Below, piece by piece: positions 35,560 through 44,706 of a stretch of DNA of 64,000 bases. This stretch comes from Bacteroidales bacterium. Its GTDB lineage: Bacteria > Bacteroidota > Bacteroidia > Bacteroidales > UBA932. The notes below the pieces were generated by a model. It was not told the DNA's origin. It ran no database searches and saw nothing but the letters and a program-made list of their open reading frames with translations. Numbering within the stretch: the stretch's first letter is position 1; each line of letters starts with the position of its first letter. Position numbers and translations under genes: made by a program. The stretch covers positions 62,001-126,000 of the forward strand of contig JAFQAR010000043.1 in the NCBI GenBank assembly GCA_017399905.1, read 5' to 3'.

Positions 35560-36594
35560 ATGAAAAAACTCCTGGACCTCCTCATATCGGTACTTCTATT
35601 GGCGATGATAGCCCTCGTTGGTTACGTCGCATATGCGGTGTATGACCAACACAAGCAGGCGGAAGCATCACGCAGCAATGTCGAAACCTTCTTCGAGCGT
35701 ATCGAGGCTGCTCCGGCAGATGAAAACGGTGCGGTCCATATCTCCAGGGACGACCTCAAACTCCTCGCGGACTCGACGATAAACGACAACTCGAACGTTA
35801 TGGATATCAACAACTTCATATCCATAATGCTCACCCTGATAACATTGTGCCTGACATGTTCGGCGATCATACCATACGTCGTCGCAAAATTCATCTCCGA
35901 AAGCAAGATCAAGGACACTGTCGAAGACGTGTACGCAAAGGACAAGGAACGTACGGACAGGCAATACCACCGATCTGTAGAAAAGCTCGAAGTCGCTGAG
36001 GCACATATATCAAGGATGATTGCCTATAACCTCAAGAAAATGGATTCCATAAGGAAAGGCATAGTCATGACTCCACATGCATCATATGATTATTCGGAAC
36101 ATGCCGTGTGGACCATCGGTTGGGCATCGAAGGCATTGATCCGATACATAAGGAACGCCAATGCCAATAATGTCCGCCCGAACGAGGTAAGCAAGTTCTG
36201 CGCTGAATGTATCTCGTACATATGTGACTCAACTGTCGTTTTGTCCTCTATAAGTGTGTCTGGAAGTCACAAGGACAAAGCCCTCCGCGCTGTGTGTGAT
36301 GCTCTGGATGCATTGTTCTACTACAATGAGCTTCAGACGAAAAATACAAGCGTTGGTTGCATAATGTCCAAGGCCGATAAAGATAAATTATGCTGTTGTG
36401 CTGTCAATCTGTATCTGCGCATCGATCCGAAGCCGCTTCCATCAGCTTCGGCACCATGGCCTGCATCCGATAATATTGAAGCCATTGCCGCAAAGTCCAA
36501 GTATGAAGAATACATGAGGGATGACGATGGGAAGCCAGTTTCATGTAAAGATTTCAAGAATCATCTTGCGGACTTTTTGATAAAGAATTCATAA
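35560..36594 (+). CDS. Membrane-anchored protein of unknown function
   Basis: 344 residues. The first helix spans about 5-30, followed by a short loop with a SRDDLKLLADS segment. A second helix spans about 85-110, and a coiled-coil-prone segment and cytoplasmic helical domain make up the remainder. The base composition is closer to the housekeeping genes than to the AT-rich genes around it, suggesting a different origin. No catalytic motif is recognised. It is the last gene before a repeat array. Confidence 0.65.
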   Translation: MKKLLDLLISVLLLAMIALVGYVAYAVYDQHKQAEASRSNVETFFERIEAAPADENGAVHISRDDLKLLADSTINDNSNVMDINNFISIMLTLITLCLTCSAIIPYVVAKFISESKIKDTVEDVYAKDKERTDRQYHRSVEKLEVAEAHISRMIAYNLKKMDSIRKGIVMTPHASYDYSEHAVWTIGWASKALIRYIRNANANNVRPNEVSKFCAECISYICDSTVVLSSISVSGSHKDKALRAVCDALDALFYYNELQTKNTSVGCIMSKADKDKLCCCAVNLYLRIDPKPLPSASAPWPASDNIEAIAAKSKYEEYMRDDDGKPVSCKDFKNHLADFLIKNS

Positions 36595-36607
36595 ATCCTG
36601 TTGTTTT

Positions 36608-36805
36608 ACGTCATTGCGAGGAGGGCAAAGCCTCCATACGTCATTGCGAGGAGGGCAAAGCCTCCATACGTCATTGCGAGGAGGGCAAAGCCCGACGTGG
36701 CAATCTGATTACAATCATCCCGGCGAGCGAAGCACTCCCAGTCATTCCGAGCGAGCGAAGCACTCCCTGTCATTCCGAGCGAGCGAAGCGAGACGAGGAA
36801 TCTAA
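36608..36805 (+). repeat. Tandem array of the dispersed GTCATTCCGAG repeat
   Basis: The array starts with three 30-bp copies of ACGTCATTGCGAGGAGGGCA..., the third ending GACGTGGCAATCT. Two CATTCCGAGCGAGCGAAGCACTCC units and a closing unit GCGAGACGAGGAATCT follow. No unique spacers lie between the units, so it is not a CRISPR. Confidence 0.85.
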
Positions 36806-36866
36806 CCAAACACAAATGCAAAACCACTCCGAAAACACGAAGCGCATAGCGAAGAATACACTGATG
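36790..36866 (+). repeat. 77-bp direct repeat, left copy
   Basis: It begins GAGACGAGGAATCTAACCAAA, the end of the repeat array, and runs through CCACTCCGAAAACACGAAGC to CACTGATG. A nearly identical copy lies at 37890-37966, so the two flank the DUF2971 gene. Confidence 0.85.
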
Positions 36867-36891
36867 TAGCACGGACGATACAAATTTTATT

Positions 36892-37764
36892 ATGCAGGAA
36901 GAAATTACTCCACTATATCATTATACTTCTGTTGAAGGTCTGTATGGCATCTTTAAGGATTATTCAGAAATAAATCCTTTTGTCACGATGAGAGCAACAG
37001 ATATTAGTTTTTTAAACGATTCATCCGAATTTTTGTTTGGGGTTGAAGTTTGTAAGGAAGTTTTGAATATGTATGAAGATAATCATAAAATTGATTATGA
37101 CAATGGGGGTATTTCTTGGATAGTAAATAGTTATGTGCATTCTCCAAAGGAAAATTCAAAATTATTCAACTTCAAACAAGATATATGTGTTATATCATTA
37201 AGTAAGACAAGAAGTAGTGCTGCTATGTGGAGCATGTATGCTTCACAAGGTAAAGGTGTTAGTATAATATTTAATAGCGAGATATTAAGATCTATAAAAG
37301 GAGTATATTTAAATCCATGCTTTTATGCGAAAGATTCTTTTGATTTTCTAAACAAATATGAAAGAGAATTTGAGCAGTTCTATAATAACTCGAAAAGTAT
37401 ATCAATATCTGGTGTACCTGAAGAATATACTGATGGCTTAAAGCGATACATTAATGATTTCGGATTTTGCCAATCTTTGTTTTCTAATTTAGTGTCAATA
37501 ATAAAGAATTCTGCGTACGATTATGAACAAGAATATCGTATGGATATCACTAATATGAAACCTTATCTTTTTAGAGCAAGTAAAGGCCTTATAATTCCAT
37601 ATAAGGAAATAAAGATTCCTATTGAAGCTATTGAGGGAATTCTAATAGGTCCGGTTGCTGATTATAGTCTTATAAAATTGTCAATACAAAAGTATTTTAA
37701 TTCTTTAGGTCTTGAAAAATTAACAGATAAGGTATTTGAATCAAATGTTCCTTATAGAGGATAA
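36892..37764 (+). CDS. DUF2971-family protein
   Basis: 290 residues beginning with the typical LYHYTSVEGLYGIF and followed by FLNDSSEFLFG, the LND..E pattern of DUF2971. Later segments SKTRSSAAMWSMYASQGKGVSI and YEQEYRM also fit. The family's biochemical role is unknown to me; members are frequent in accessory and defence regions. The gene is very AT-rich, is bracketed by 77-bp direct repeats, and is followed 6 bp later by a truncated PIN-like ORF, which suggests it moved in as a cassette. Confidence 0.82.
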   Translation: MQEEITPLYHYTSVEGLYGIFKDYSEINPFVTMRATDISFLNDSSEFLFGVEVCKEVLNMYEDNHKIDYDNGGISWIVNSYVHSPKENSKLFNFKQDICVISLSKTRSSAAMWSMYASQGKGVSIIFNSEILRSIKGVYLNPCFYAKDSFDFLNKYEREFEQFYNNSKSISISGVPEEYTDGLKRYINDFGFCQSLFSNLVSIIKNSAYDYEQEYRMDITNMKPYLFRASKGLIIPYKEIKIPIEAIEGILIGPVADYSLIKLSIQKYFNSLGLEKLTDKVFESNVPYRG

Positions 37765-37770
37765 TGTTAT

Positions 37771-37905
37771 ATGAAAGTATACCTTGATAATTGCGTTTTG
37801 ATAGATATTGAGAAGGGGAAATATCCATTATCTGACTTTAAGAAAGATGGTTATGAGTATTTCTATTCAGATGCTCACATAAATGAGTTGAGACGAGGAA
37901 TCTAA
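37771..37905 (+). pseudogene. N-terminal remnant of a PIN-like ORF cut by a repeat
   Basis: A 44-codon frame starts MKVYLDNCVLIDIEKGKY and continues through a Tyr/Phe-rich segment to HINEL, resembling the first strand and helix of a PIN-like nuclease (YLDNCVL with the first acidic residue). The last residues (RRGI) and the stop are supplied by the right-hand copy of the 77-bp repeat. Intact PIN proteins are about three to four times longer, so this is a truncation. It probably formed a unit with the DUF2971 gene, which ends 6 bp upstream. Confidence 0.65.
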
Positions 37906-37966
37906 CAAAACACAAATGCAAAACCACTCCGAAAACACGAAGCGCATAGCAAAGAATACGTTGATG
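37890..37966 (+). repeat. 77-bp direct repeat, right copy
   Basis: Same sequence as 36790-36866 with only a few substitutions (CTAACAAAA for CTAACCAAA, CAAAGAATACG for CGAAGAATACA). It truncates the PIN-like ORF. The following 124 bp to the next gene hold no recognised element. Confidence 0.85.
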
Positions 37967-38090
37967 CTGTAAGGAATGGTGGGCAGAATGATTAGGAATA
38001 TAGGAGTTGAGAAATGTCATCACATTAAAGACAAACCGAAATTCCAGACTTTATTTTAGCTAATAAATTATGTAATACCTGCTTTTACAT

Positions 38091-38702
38091 ATGAAATATG
38101 GCGCGATTGTGCTCGCCGCAGGTTTTAGTACTCGATATGGCGGAGCAAAAAAACAAGATTTAGAGTTTCATGGCAAACAAATATGGCAGTACTCATACGA
38201 TACTGCAAGATCTATAGTCGGTCAGGACAATATCGTTGCAGTAGGTAAAGATATCCCTGGTGGTGAAACTCGTACAAAGTCAGTCATTATAGGATTGAAT
38301 GCTTTACCAGCAGATGTTGATAGAGTTATTATTCTAGATGCAGCACGCCCATTGGTGACAAAAGAGCAGATAAGGGAGCTACTTGAGAATCCCAATCCTT
38401 CATGTACATATGTCCGTCCTCTTGTAAATACTCCTATTTTCCGTGATGGAACATATGTGAATCGTTCTGATATGTATGATATGCTTGTACCTCAGGCATT
38501 TGATTATAAACTATTAGTTGAGGCTTATAGTAGCGGAAGATTTATAGATATGACAGATGAAACACGCGTTATGTATGAGTATCACGGTATTAAGCCTACT
38601 CTGATAGAAACTGATAATAATTTATATAAAGTTACTTATCCGGGTGATTTACTGATTTTAGAATCAATTTATCACCAAATGAGAGAAAACAGAGATGAAT
38701 AA
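38091..38702 (+). CDS. IspD/TarI-family cytidylyltransferase
   Basis: Nucleotidyltransferase expected to make a CDP-polyol such as CDP-ribitol from the polyol phosphate and CTP. The N-terminal AIVLAAGFSTRYGGAKKQ is the CTP-binding loop of the family, GETRTKSVIIGLNAL the IspD-type motif and ILDAARPLV the metal-binding region. It is 203 residues, a little shorter than IspD. It overlaps by 8 bp a short-chain reductase; the same two activities are fused in Haemophilus Bcs1/Acs1 and paired in Gram-positive TarI/TarJ. IspD itself is unlikely because of this context. Confidence 0.82.
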   Translation: MKYGAIVLAAGFSTRYGGAKKQDLEFHGKQIWQYSYDTARSIVGQDNIVAVGKDIPGGETRTKSVIIGLNALPADVDRVIILDAARPLVTKEQIRELLENPNPSCTYVRPLVNTPIFRDGTYVNRSDMYDMLVPQAFDYKLLVEAYSSGRFIDMTDETRVMYEYHGIKPTLIETDNNLYKVTYPGDLLILESIYHQMRENRDE

Positions 38703-39321
38703 GAAAGTTTTGATTACTGGAGGCAATGGCGGAATAGCTATCGCAATAAAGAGGGAGTTAGAATTAGCCGGTTATGAAGTATTCGCCCCTGGACATCAAG
38801 AGATGGATGTAACAGATATTATTTCCATAGAAAGAGTTGTATCGGACTTTATACCTGATATTTTGATTAATGCTGCTGGTTATGTTGTACCACAATCTGT
38901 AAAAAAAGCAGATTTGGTGAGTACAAGAAAACATATTGAGATAAATTTATTGGGAACATTTTATTGCACGCAAATAGCATTAAAATATAATTCTCAGCTG
39001 GATATTATAAATGTTGGCTCTGCTGCATCTGTGACAACTCATGCAACGTGGAGCGAATACTGTGCTTCTAAGGCAGGAGTGGTAATGGCTACTAAATGTT
39101 GGGCAGAAGATGGCCTTTATTCAGTTGTAATTTCTCCTGGACGTACGAAGACAAAAATGCGTAAAGCATTATTTCCCGATGAAGATCAAAATACCTTGTT
39201 GGAACCTGCTGATTTTGCTAAGGTGGTTATGAAAGCAGTTCGAAAGGAATATCCTTCAGGTTCTCACATTATTGTACGTAAAAACAATGTTCAAGATATT
39301 TTAAATAATATAGCTCTATGA
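38695..39321 (+). CDS. Short-chain dehydrogenase/reductase
   Basis: 208 residues with the NAD(P) loop TGGNGGIA at the start, NAAG near residue 62 and the active-site YCASKAG (Tyr/Lys) near 123. It is likely the reductase that supplies the polyol phosphate (for example ribulose-5-phosphate to ribitol-5-phosphate) for the upstream cytidylyltransferase, as in Bcs1. It overlaps that gene by 8 bp and the next by 4 bp, so all three are coupled. The substrate is inferred from context. Confidence 0.8.
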   Translation: MNKKVLITGGNGGIAIAIKRELELAGYEVFAPGHQEMDVTDIISIERVVSDFIPDILINAAGYVVPQSVKKADLVSTRKHIEINLLGTFYCTQIALKYNSQLDIINVGSAASVTTHATWSEYCASKAGVVMATKCWAEDGLYSVVISPGRTKTKMRKALFPDEDQNTLLEPADFAKVVMKAVRKEYPSGSHIIVRKNNVQDILNNIAL

Positions 39322-40917
39322 ATTGTTCAGAGTATTTAGTTGACTATCTGATCAAGAAAGGAGTAACCGATGTATTCGGTTATGCAGGTGGATATATAGT
39401 ACCATTTATGGATGCTCTTTATAAACGTCGGGATGAAATAAAAACTCATGTGTGTTATAACGAGCAAGGTTGTGCCTTTGCAGCTGTCGGATATGCTCGC
39501 ACATCGGGTAAGATCGGCGTTTTTTTTACAACTTCGGGTCCAGGCGCTGTTAATGGTTTCGGTGGCCTTGCTGATGCTTGGTTCGATAGTTTCCCAGTTT
39601 TAGCCATTTGTGGCAATGTCCCTACTAATGAAATGAAGGGATTTTCTGGTATCAGACAAACAGGATTCCAAGAGATGAATATTGTCTCAATGACTCGACA
39701 CATTACAAAGTATTCAGTAACGGCAAACTCGCCAGATAGTTTCGCTGAAATTGTAAATCGAGCTTATAATATGTCTAATTTAGGTCGTAAAGGAGGAGTT
39801 TTAATTGATTTTCCACTCAATATACAGCAAGCCGATATTATTATTAGGTAATGGTATAAGGCAATCTGGTGCACTTGAATTGGTGCACGAGTTTATCCGT
39901 AAGACAAATATCCCTGTGCTTACCACAATGAATGGTGTTGATCTAGCACAGGGCGATATTCATATCGGTTTCATTGGAACACATGGAAACCGTGTCGCTA
40001 ATTTAATACTCAACGAATGTGATTTGATCGTATCTATAGGTGCACGTTTGGGGATTCGGCAGGTCGGTCGTGATGCAAAAAACTTTGCTCCTAAGGCTGA
40101 TCTTGTTCGTTGCGATATTGACGAGTATGAACTTAGTCGAGATATCAAGCCAAATGAAAAGAAATATCATACAGATGTAAGAGATTTTATGCGAATGCTC
40201 CTTAATGAGGAAGTTTCAGACTTTTCAGTCTGGAGGAATCGATGTCTTGAAGCAAAGAAATATCTGAGCGACTATGATATTCAGCCCGGAAATAAAGCCG
40301 TGATGAAAATTTCCGATATGTTGCCTGAGAATCCGGTAGTGTCGGTAGATGTAGGCATGCACCAGTGTTGGTGTGCACAATCCCTTCATCTTAAAGGTTA
40401 CAAAGGACGCATTCATATTGGAGGTGGCTTTGGTTCTATGGGATGTGCCCTTCCTTATGCTATAGGTTCGTCAATCTCTATTGATAATGGCAAAGTGTTT
40501 TGTATATGTGGGGATGGCGGTTTCCAAATGAATATCCAAGAATTAGAAACTGTTAGAAGAGAACACCTTCCTATCAAGATCCTTGTTTTGAACAATAGAG
40601 TTTTGGGAAAAATTAGCGAGACGCAACATTTTAATCATGGTGATCGTTTTGCTGCAACAGCGGTAAGTGGTGGCTATACTGTTCCTGATTTTCAGAAAAT
40701 TTCGGAAGCTTATGGAATAAAGGCCGCAACTTTGTCTTCGTATGAGGAATTAGACAATTACAAGGAATGGTTTGATGATAACGAGCCTTGTTTGTTAAAT
40801 ATTTTTCTTCCAGAAGATAGCTTATTGACTCCTAAAATCAAATTTGAAACAGGTGTAATTTCGCCAGTGCTACCAGAAGGTGTTGAAGAAAAAGTAAAAA
40901 AAATACTGAACGATTAA
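39318..40917 (+). pseudogene. Thiamine-diphosphate enzyme (acetolactate synthase-like), frame disrupted
   Basis: The first frame, 39318-39851, encodes the PYR domain (GYAGGYIVPFMDAL, catalytic Glu in CYNEQGCAF, TSGPGAVNG). It ends at TAA just after VLIDFPLNIQQAD. The second frame, 39805-40917, is shifted and begins with KPILLLGNGIRQSG of the middle domain, followed by the PP domain with ICGDGGFQMN and LNNRVLGK. The roughly 30-residue linker normally present between these segments is missing, so a deletion with frameshift is likely. Its placement suggests it once altered a CDP- or nucleotide-linked precursor. Re-initiation from a TTG at 39805, giving two subunits, cannot be excluded. A sequencing error alone would not explain the lost linker. 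Confidence 0.75.
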
Positions 40918-40951
40918 TAGTCTGTAGTATTATATGTCATAATGTAACTCT

Positions 40952-42229
40952 ATGTTGGCTCTGAAATCAGTCTTAAAATCGATATTCTTAAAATTTATCC
41001 ATCAAGATTTTCATGGATCTTGGTTTGCATTGTTGCTTAGATTTAAGTATGAGCGTACTCTAAGTAGACTTAGAAAGATTTATGGTAGGCGCAAAATTGT
41101 TGTAGGCTTTTGTGTTTCAGAGATATCCAAGTGGAAGTCCCAGTTTCTTTATGATTGCTTAGCTAAAACAAATAATTATCGTCCTATTATTTTTGTATAT
41201 CCTTCTCTATTAGATTTTGGTCATAAGGAATTTACGGTAGAGGCATTGTTAGAAGAGAAATCGGGGTTCTTCGCAGATAAGGGTATGGATGTCGTTAATG
41301 TGTGGGATAGCGTTTCAAATCAGTGTGTGTTTCCTGAAGAATCGCGTCCTGATATTGTGTTTTATCAGCAACCTTGGGATATACCTCCGTTCCCATCACC
41401 TTCAAAGATAGCAGGTGGTGCATTAACTTTTTATATTCCCTATTATTTAATTAATAATTTTAATATAGAATTAGAATTAAGACAATTACTGCATCGACAA
41501 GTATTTGGCCATATTGTCCAAAATGAGGAAGTCGTAAGTTTTTTTGAATCAAAGCAGAAGCGGAACAACTATGGAGGCCGGTTGTTAGGATTAGGTCATA
41601 CGATTGTTGACAATCTTACAACCCGGATATTTCCAGAAGAGTTAGATTATGTTATTTATGCTCCCCATTTTTCCTTTCCAGCAACAGGGGTCGATAGGTA
41701 TTTGGTATATTCTACTTTTTTGGATAATGGTAAAATTATATTAGAGTTCGCGAAGCAGCATTCCAATATTAAGTGGGTGTTTAAACCTCATCCAAGGCTA
41801 AAATTTGAGTTAAAGCATACAGGCATTTGGTCTGATGAGGAGATAGATTATTATTATTCAGAGTGGGCGAGGATTGGCACTGTATGTGAAACTCCAGATT
41901 ATATAGAGCATTTCCAAAAGTCTTCGGCTATGATTACAGATTGTGGCTCTTTCCTGACTGAATACTCTTGCATGGATAAGCCATTAATACGTCTTTATTA
42001 TCATAAGGATAATTTGCCGCCAAATCCGATTCTTGAAAAACTGTATAGTACGTTTTATTATGCTCATAATAATGATGAACTGATGGCAATTTTGGATATG
42101 GTTATATGTCAACATCAAGATCCGCATCAAGCTGATCGTAACAATGAAATTGTTCGTTTGGGATTGAATAGAAGTGATGCGTCGGAAAGGATAATCAATT
42201 ATATTGATTCATTATTGTCTTCTAAATGA
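40952..42229 (+). CDS. CDP-glycerol/ribitol polyol-phosphate transferase (TagF/TarL-like)
   Basis: 425 residues with a GT-B-like fold of the CDP-glycerol glycerophosphotransferase family. The C-terminal half shows FKPHPRL, then MITDCGSFLTEYSCMDKPLI, the family nucleotide-binding segment. It transfers glycerol- or ribitol-phosphate from the CDP donor to a growing chain. With the cytidylyltransferase and reductase just upstream, a ribitol-phosphate donor is the simplest reading. The enzyme implies that this Gram-negative polysaccharide carries a phosphodiester-linked polyol. The start overlaps nothing; the stop overlaps the next start by 4 bp. Confidence 0.82.
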   Translation: MLALKSVLKSIFLKFIHQDFHGSWFALLLRFKYERTLSRLRKIYGRRKIVVGFCVSEISKWKSQFLYDCLAKTNNYRPIIFVYPSLLDFGHKEFTVEALLEEKSGFFADKGMDVVNVWDSVSNQCVFPEESRPDIVFYQQPWDIPPFPSPSKIAGGALTFYIPYYLINNFNIELELRQLLHRQVFGHIVQNEEVVSFFESKQKRNNYGGRLLGLGHTIVDNLTTRIFPEELDYVIYAPHFSFPATGVDRYLVYSTFLDNGKIILEFAKQHSNIKWVFKPHPRLKFELKHTGIWSDEEIDYYYSEWARIGTVCETPDYIEHFQKSSAMITDCGSFLTEYSCMDKPLIRLYYHKDNLPPNPILEKLYSTFYYAHNNDELMAILDMVICQHQDPHQADRNNEIVRLGLNRSDASERIINYIDSLLSSK

Positions 42230-43266
42230 ATATGATTGTTTTTTATCTTTTACTCGTTATTTTGTTAATATCAAGCGTTCGGTATAGTCATCGAGGTTTT
42301 TATACCGATTACCTTTCCTTTGATACTACTAACGGGATAAAAGGCATCTTCATCATATTGGTATTTATCAAACATGCTACGCCTTATGTCATTAATGCAG
42401 GATGGCAACCGGTAGGTATAATGGGTGACATTTTCTACTTTGTAAATAATAATGTTGGTCAATGGATCGTAGCTATGTTTCTCTTTTATTCCTGATATGG
42501 AATAATGGAGTCGATTAAAAGAAAAGGCAAGGATTATGTCCGTCAGATACCTCAGAAGCGTTTTCTTTCTGTCCTAATAAATTTCGACATTGCTGTTGTT
42601 ATCTTTATCGTAGTAGATCTACTGCTAAAGAAGACTCTTACTGTCAAACAATGTTTGTTGTCTTTTACAGGATGGGAATCTGTAGGCAATAGTAATTGGT
42701 ATATTTTCATAATATTGTTGATGTACCTTACTACCTATTTGGCCTTTTATAAAAATGAATCAGACGACATCAGGAAGCCTTTATTGGTCTCGATTGGTTT
42801 AACATTCGTATTCTGCCTGGGAATGTCATATCTGAAAGCTGAGTATTGGTATAATACAATGTTTTGCTATACGGCTGGATTAGTGTTTTCTGGGTATAAA
42901 GATAAGATTGAGGAGTTTGTAAAGTCCCACTATTGGCTTATACTGATTGTATCACTGATAGTCCTGTTAATAATAGATAGAATTCCATATTCCGCAAAAG
43001 GACTTATTTATAATGTCTTTGCAGTAGTTTTTAGCGCTTGTGTGGTATTGGGAACTATGAAATTTAAGATTAATAGCCATATATTATTGTGGTGTGGCAA
43101 GAATCTTTTCCCATTGTATATTTATCAGAGGGTACCAATGATTATATTGTCTTCTGTAAATGATGGTGCATTTGCTGCTGGTTATCCATTCTTATTTACA
43201 AGTACTTGTATGCTGATAACCGTGTTGATTACGTTAGGATATAAGTATATAGCCGTTAAGCTTTAG
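42226..43266 (+). pseudogene. Acyltransferase-3-type membrane protein with in-frame TGA
   Basis: The frame is continuous from 42226 to 43266 except for one TGA at 42493-42495. Translation gives ...WIVAMFLFYS, stop, YGIMESIKRKG..., where family members have Gly (FYSGYG), so GGA to TGA is the minimal change. The restored protein would have 346 residues and about ten transmembrane helices, typical of O-acetyltransferases of surface polysaccharides. The first helices include IKGIFIILVFIKHATPYV with the family His. Without suppression the gene is inactive; a restart at 42505 would lack the active-site region. Confidence 0.8.
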
Positions 43267-43271
43267 AAATA

Positions 43272-44705
43272 ATGGGAGAGTTGAAAGATAAGGCAATATC
43301 AGGTGTTAAGTGGAATGCTATCGGACGCTTTTCCACTCAGGGAGTCAACTTTGTAATTGGGTTGATTCTTGCTCGTCTTTTGTCCCCATCTGACTACGGC
43401 GTTGTTGGTATGGTGGGAATTTTCTTTGCCATAGCACAGACATTTATCGACAGTGGATTCGGATCGGCACTCATAAGGAAGAACGATTGTAATGATACGG
43501 ATTATTCAACAGCATTTTATTTCAATATTGTTGTAGGACTTGTTTGCTGCATCTTACTTTGTATTGCTTCGCCTTTTATTGCGGACTTTTTTAATACGCC
43601 GATACTGAAGGACCTTGTTAAGGTGATGAGCCTTAATATGTTAATAAGTTCTTTAGCAATAGTGCATGGAGCGAAACTTACACATTCAATAGATTTTAAG
43701 TCGCAATCTTTAGTGAATGTGATTACCGCTACAGTTTCTGGTGGATGTGGTATTTTGATGGCGTATAAAGGATTAGGAGTGTGGAGCCTGGTTCTTCAAA
43801 ATATAATAGGATCAATTCTAAGATTTATTTTATTAATTATTATTACTAAATGGTATCCTCGAAGAATATTTTCTATGGATTCTTTCAAGGAACTTTTTGG
43901 CTTTGGTGGTAAAATACTTATAGCTAGTCTATTGCATACTATTTATGCAAATATGACAACTATGCTGATAGGTAAGTTTTATTCTGCTAAAGATTTAGGC
44001 TATTATAGTCGCGGTGAAACTCTTGCAACTTATCCTAGTTCGAGTCTTACTGGAATACTACAAAGTGTAACATATCCTGTTTTGTCTAAAATTCAAGATG
44101 ATGATAAGCATCTGATCAATTCTTATCGCAAATTGATATCAATGACGTCCTTAGTTATATTCTTTGGTATGTTCTTGTTGGCAGCATTAGCTAAACCTCT
44201 TATAGTTACATTACTTACCGATAAATGGCTTGATGCGGTCATATACTTGCAGATATTCTGTTTCGCTTATATGTTTGATCATATTTGTGCTCTTAACCTC
44301 AATATACTTTATGTTAAGGGCTATTCTAATTTAGTTCTTAAACTGGAGGTTATCAAAAAGACTATTTCAATATCAATGATAGTGGCTGCTATCCCATTCG
44401 GTGTTTTGGCAATTTGCATTGCACGTGCTCTATATAGTCAGATAGCAATTCTCATAAATACGTATTATACTGGTAAGTTGTTTGATTTAGGATATGTTAA
44501 ACAGGTAAAGGACTTTAGTAAGTATTTGATTTGTGCTTTTATTGCTATAGTTCCATCGTTCTTATTGACTTATGTAAATATACATTCGATTCTACAGCTT
44601 ATACTTGGCGGTGTATCAGCATTATTTATATATTTTATTCTGTTACGTAATAATGTCTATTTTTTAGATTTATTATCAATAATAAAGAGAAGCTTAAAAG
44701 GGTAA
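43272..44705 (+). CDS. wzx: Wzx-type polysaccharide flippase (MOP superfamily)
   Basis: 477 residues with about 12-14 transmembrane helices. The start WNAIGRFSTQGVNFVIGLILARLLSP.DYG is characteristic of WzxC/polysaccharide-synthase-3 flippases. It moves lipid-linked repeat units across the inner membrane for Wzy polymerisation. It starts 5 bp after the acyltransferase frame and is followed 1 bp later by a glycosyltransferase. Confidence 0.9.
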   Translation: MGELKDKAISGVKWNAIGRFSTQGVNFVIGLILARLLSPSDYGVVGMVGIFFAIAQTFIDSGFGSALIRKNDCNDTDYSTAFYFNIVVGLVCCILLCIASPFIADFFNTPILKDLVKVMSLNMLISSLAIVHGAKLTHSIDFKSQSLVNVITATVSGGCGILMAYKGLGVWSLVLQNIIGSILRFILLIIITKWYPRRIFSMDSFKELFGFGGKILIASLLHTIYANMTTMLIGKFYSAKDLGYYSRGETLATYPSSSLTGILQSVTYPVLSKIQDDDKHLINSYRKLISMTSLVIFFGMFLLAALAKPLIVTLLTDKWLDAVIYLQIFCFAYMFDHICALNLNILYVKGYSNLVLKLEVIKKTISISMIVAAIPFGVLAICIARALYSQIAILINTYYTGKLFDLGYVKQVKDFSKYLICAFIAIVPSFLLTYVNIHSILQLILGGVSALFIYFILLRNNVYFLDLLSIIKRSLKG

Positions 44706-44706
44706 T

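Noticed and set aside
36608-36805. Possible CRISPR array
   Set aside because: The 30-bp repeats are directly adjacent, without unique spacers, and there are no cas genes.
38091-38702. IspD of the isoprenoid pathway
   Set aside because: Motifs alone would permit it, but overlap with an SDR gene and nearby TagF-like transferase point to CDP-polyol synthesis.
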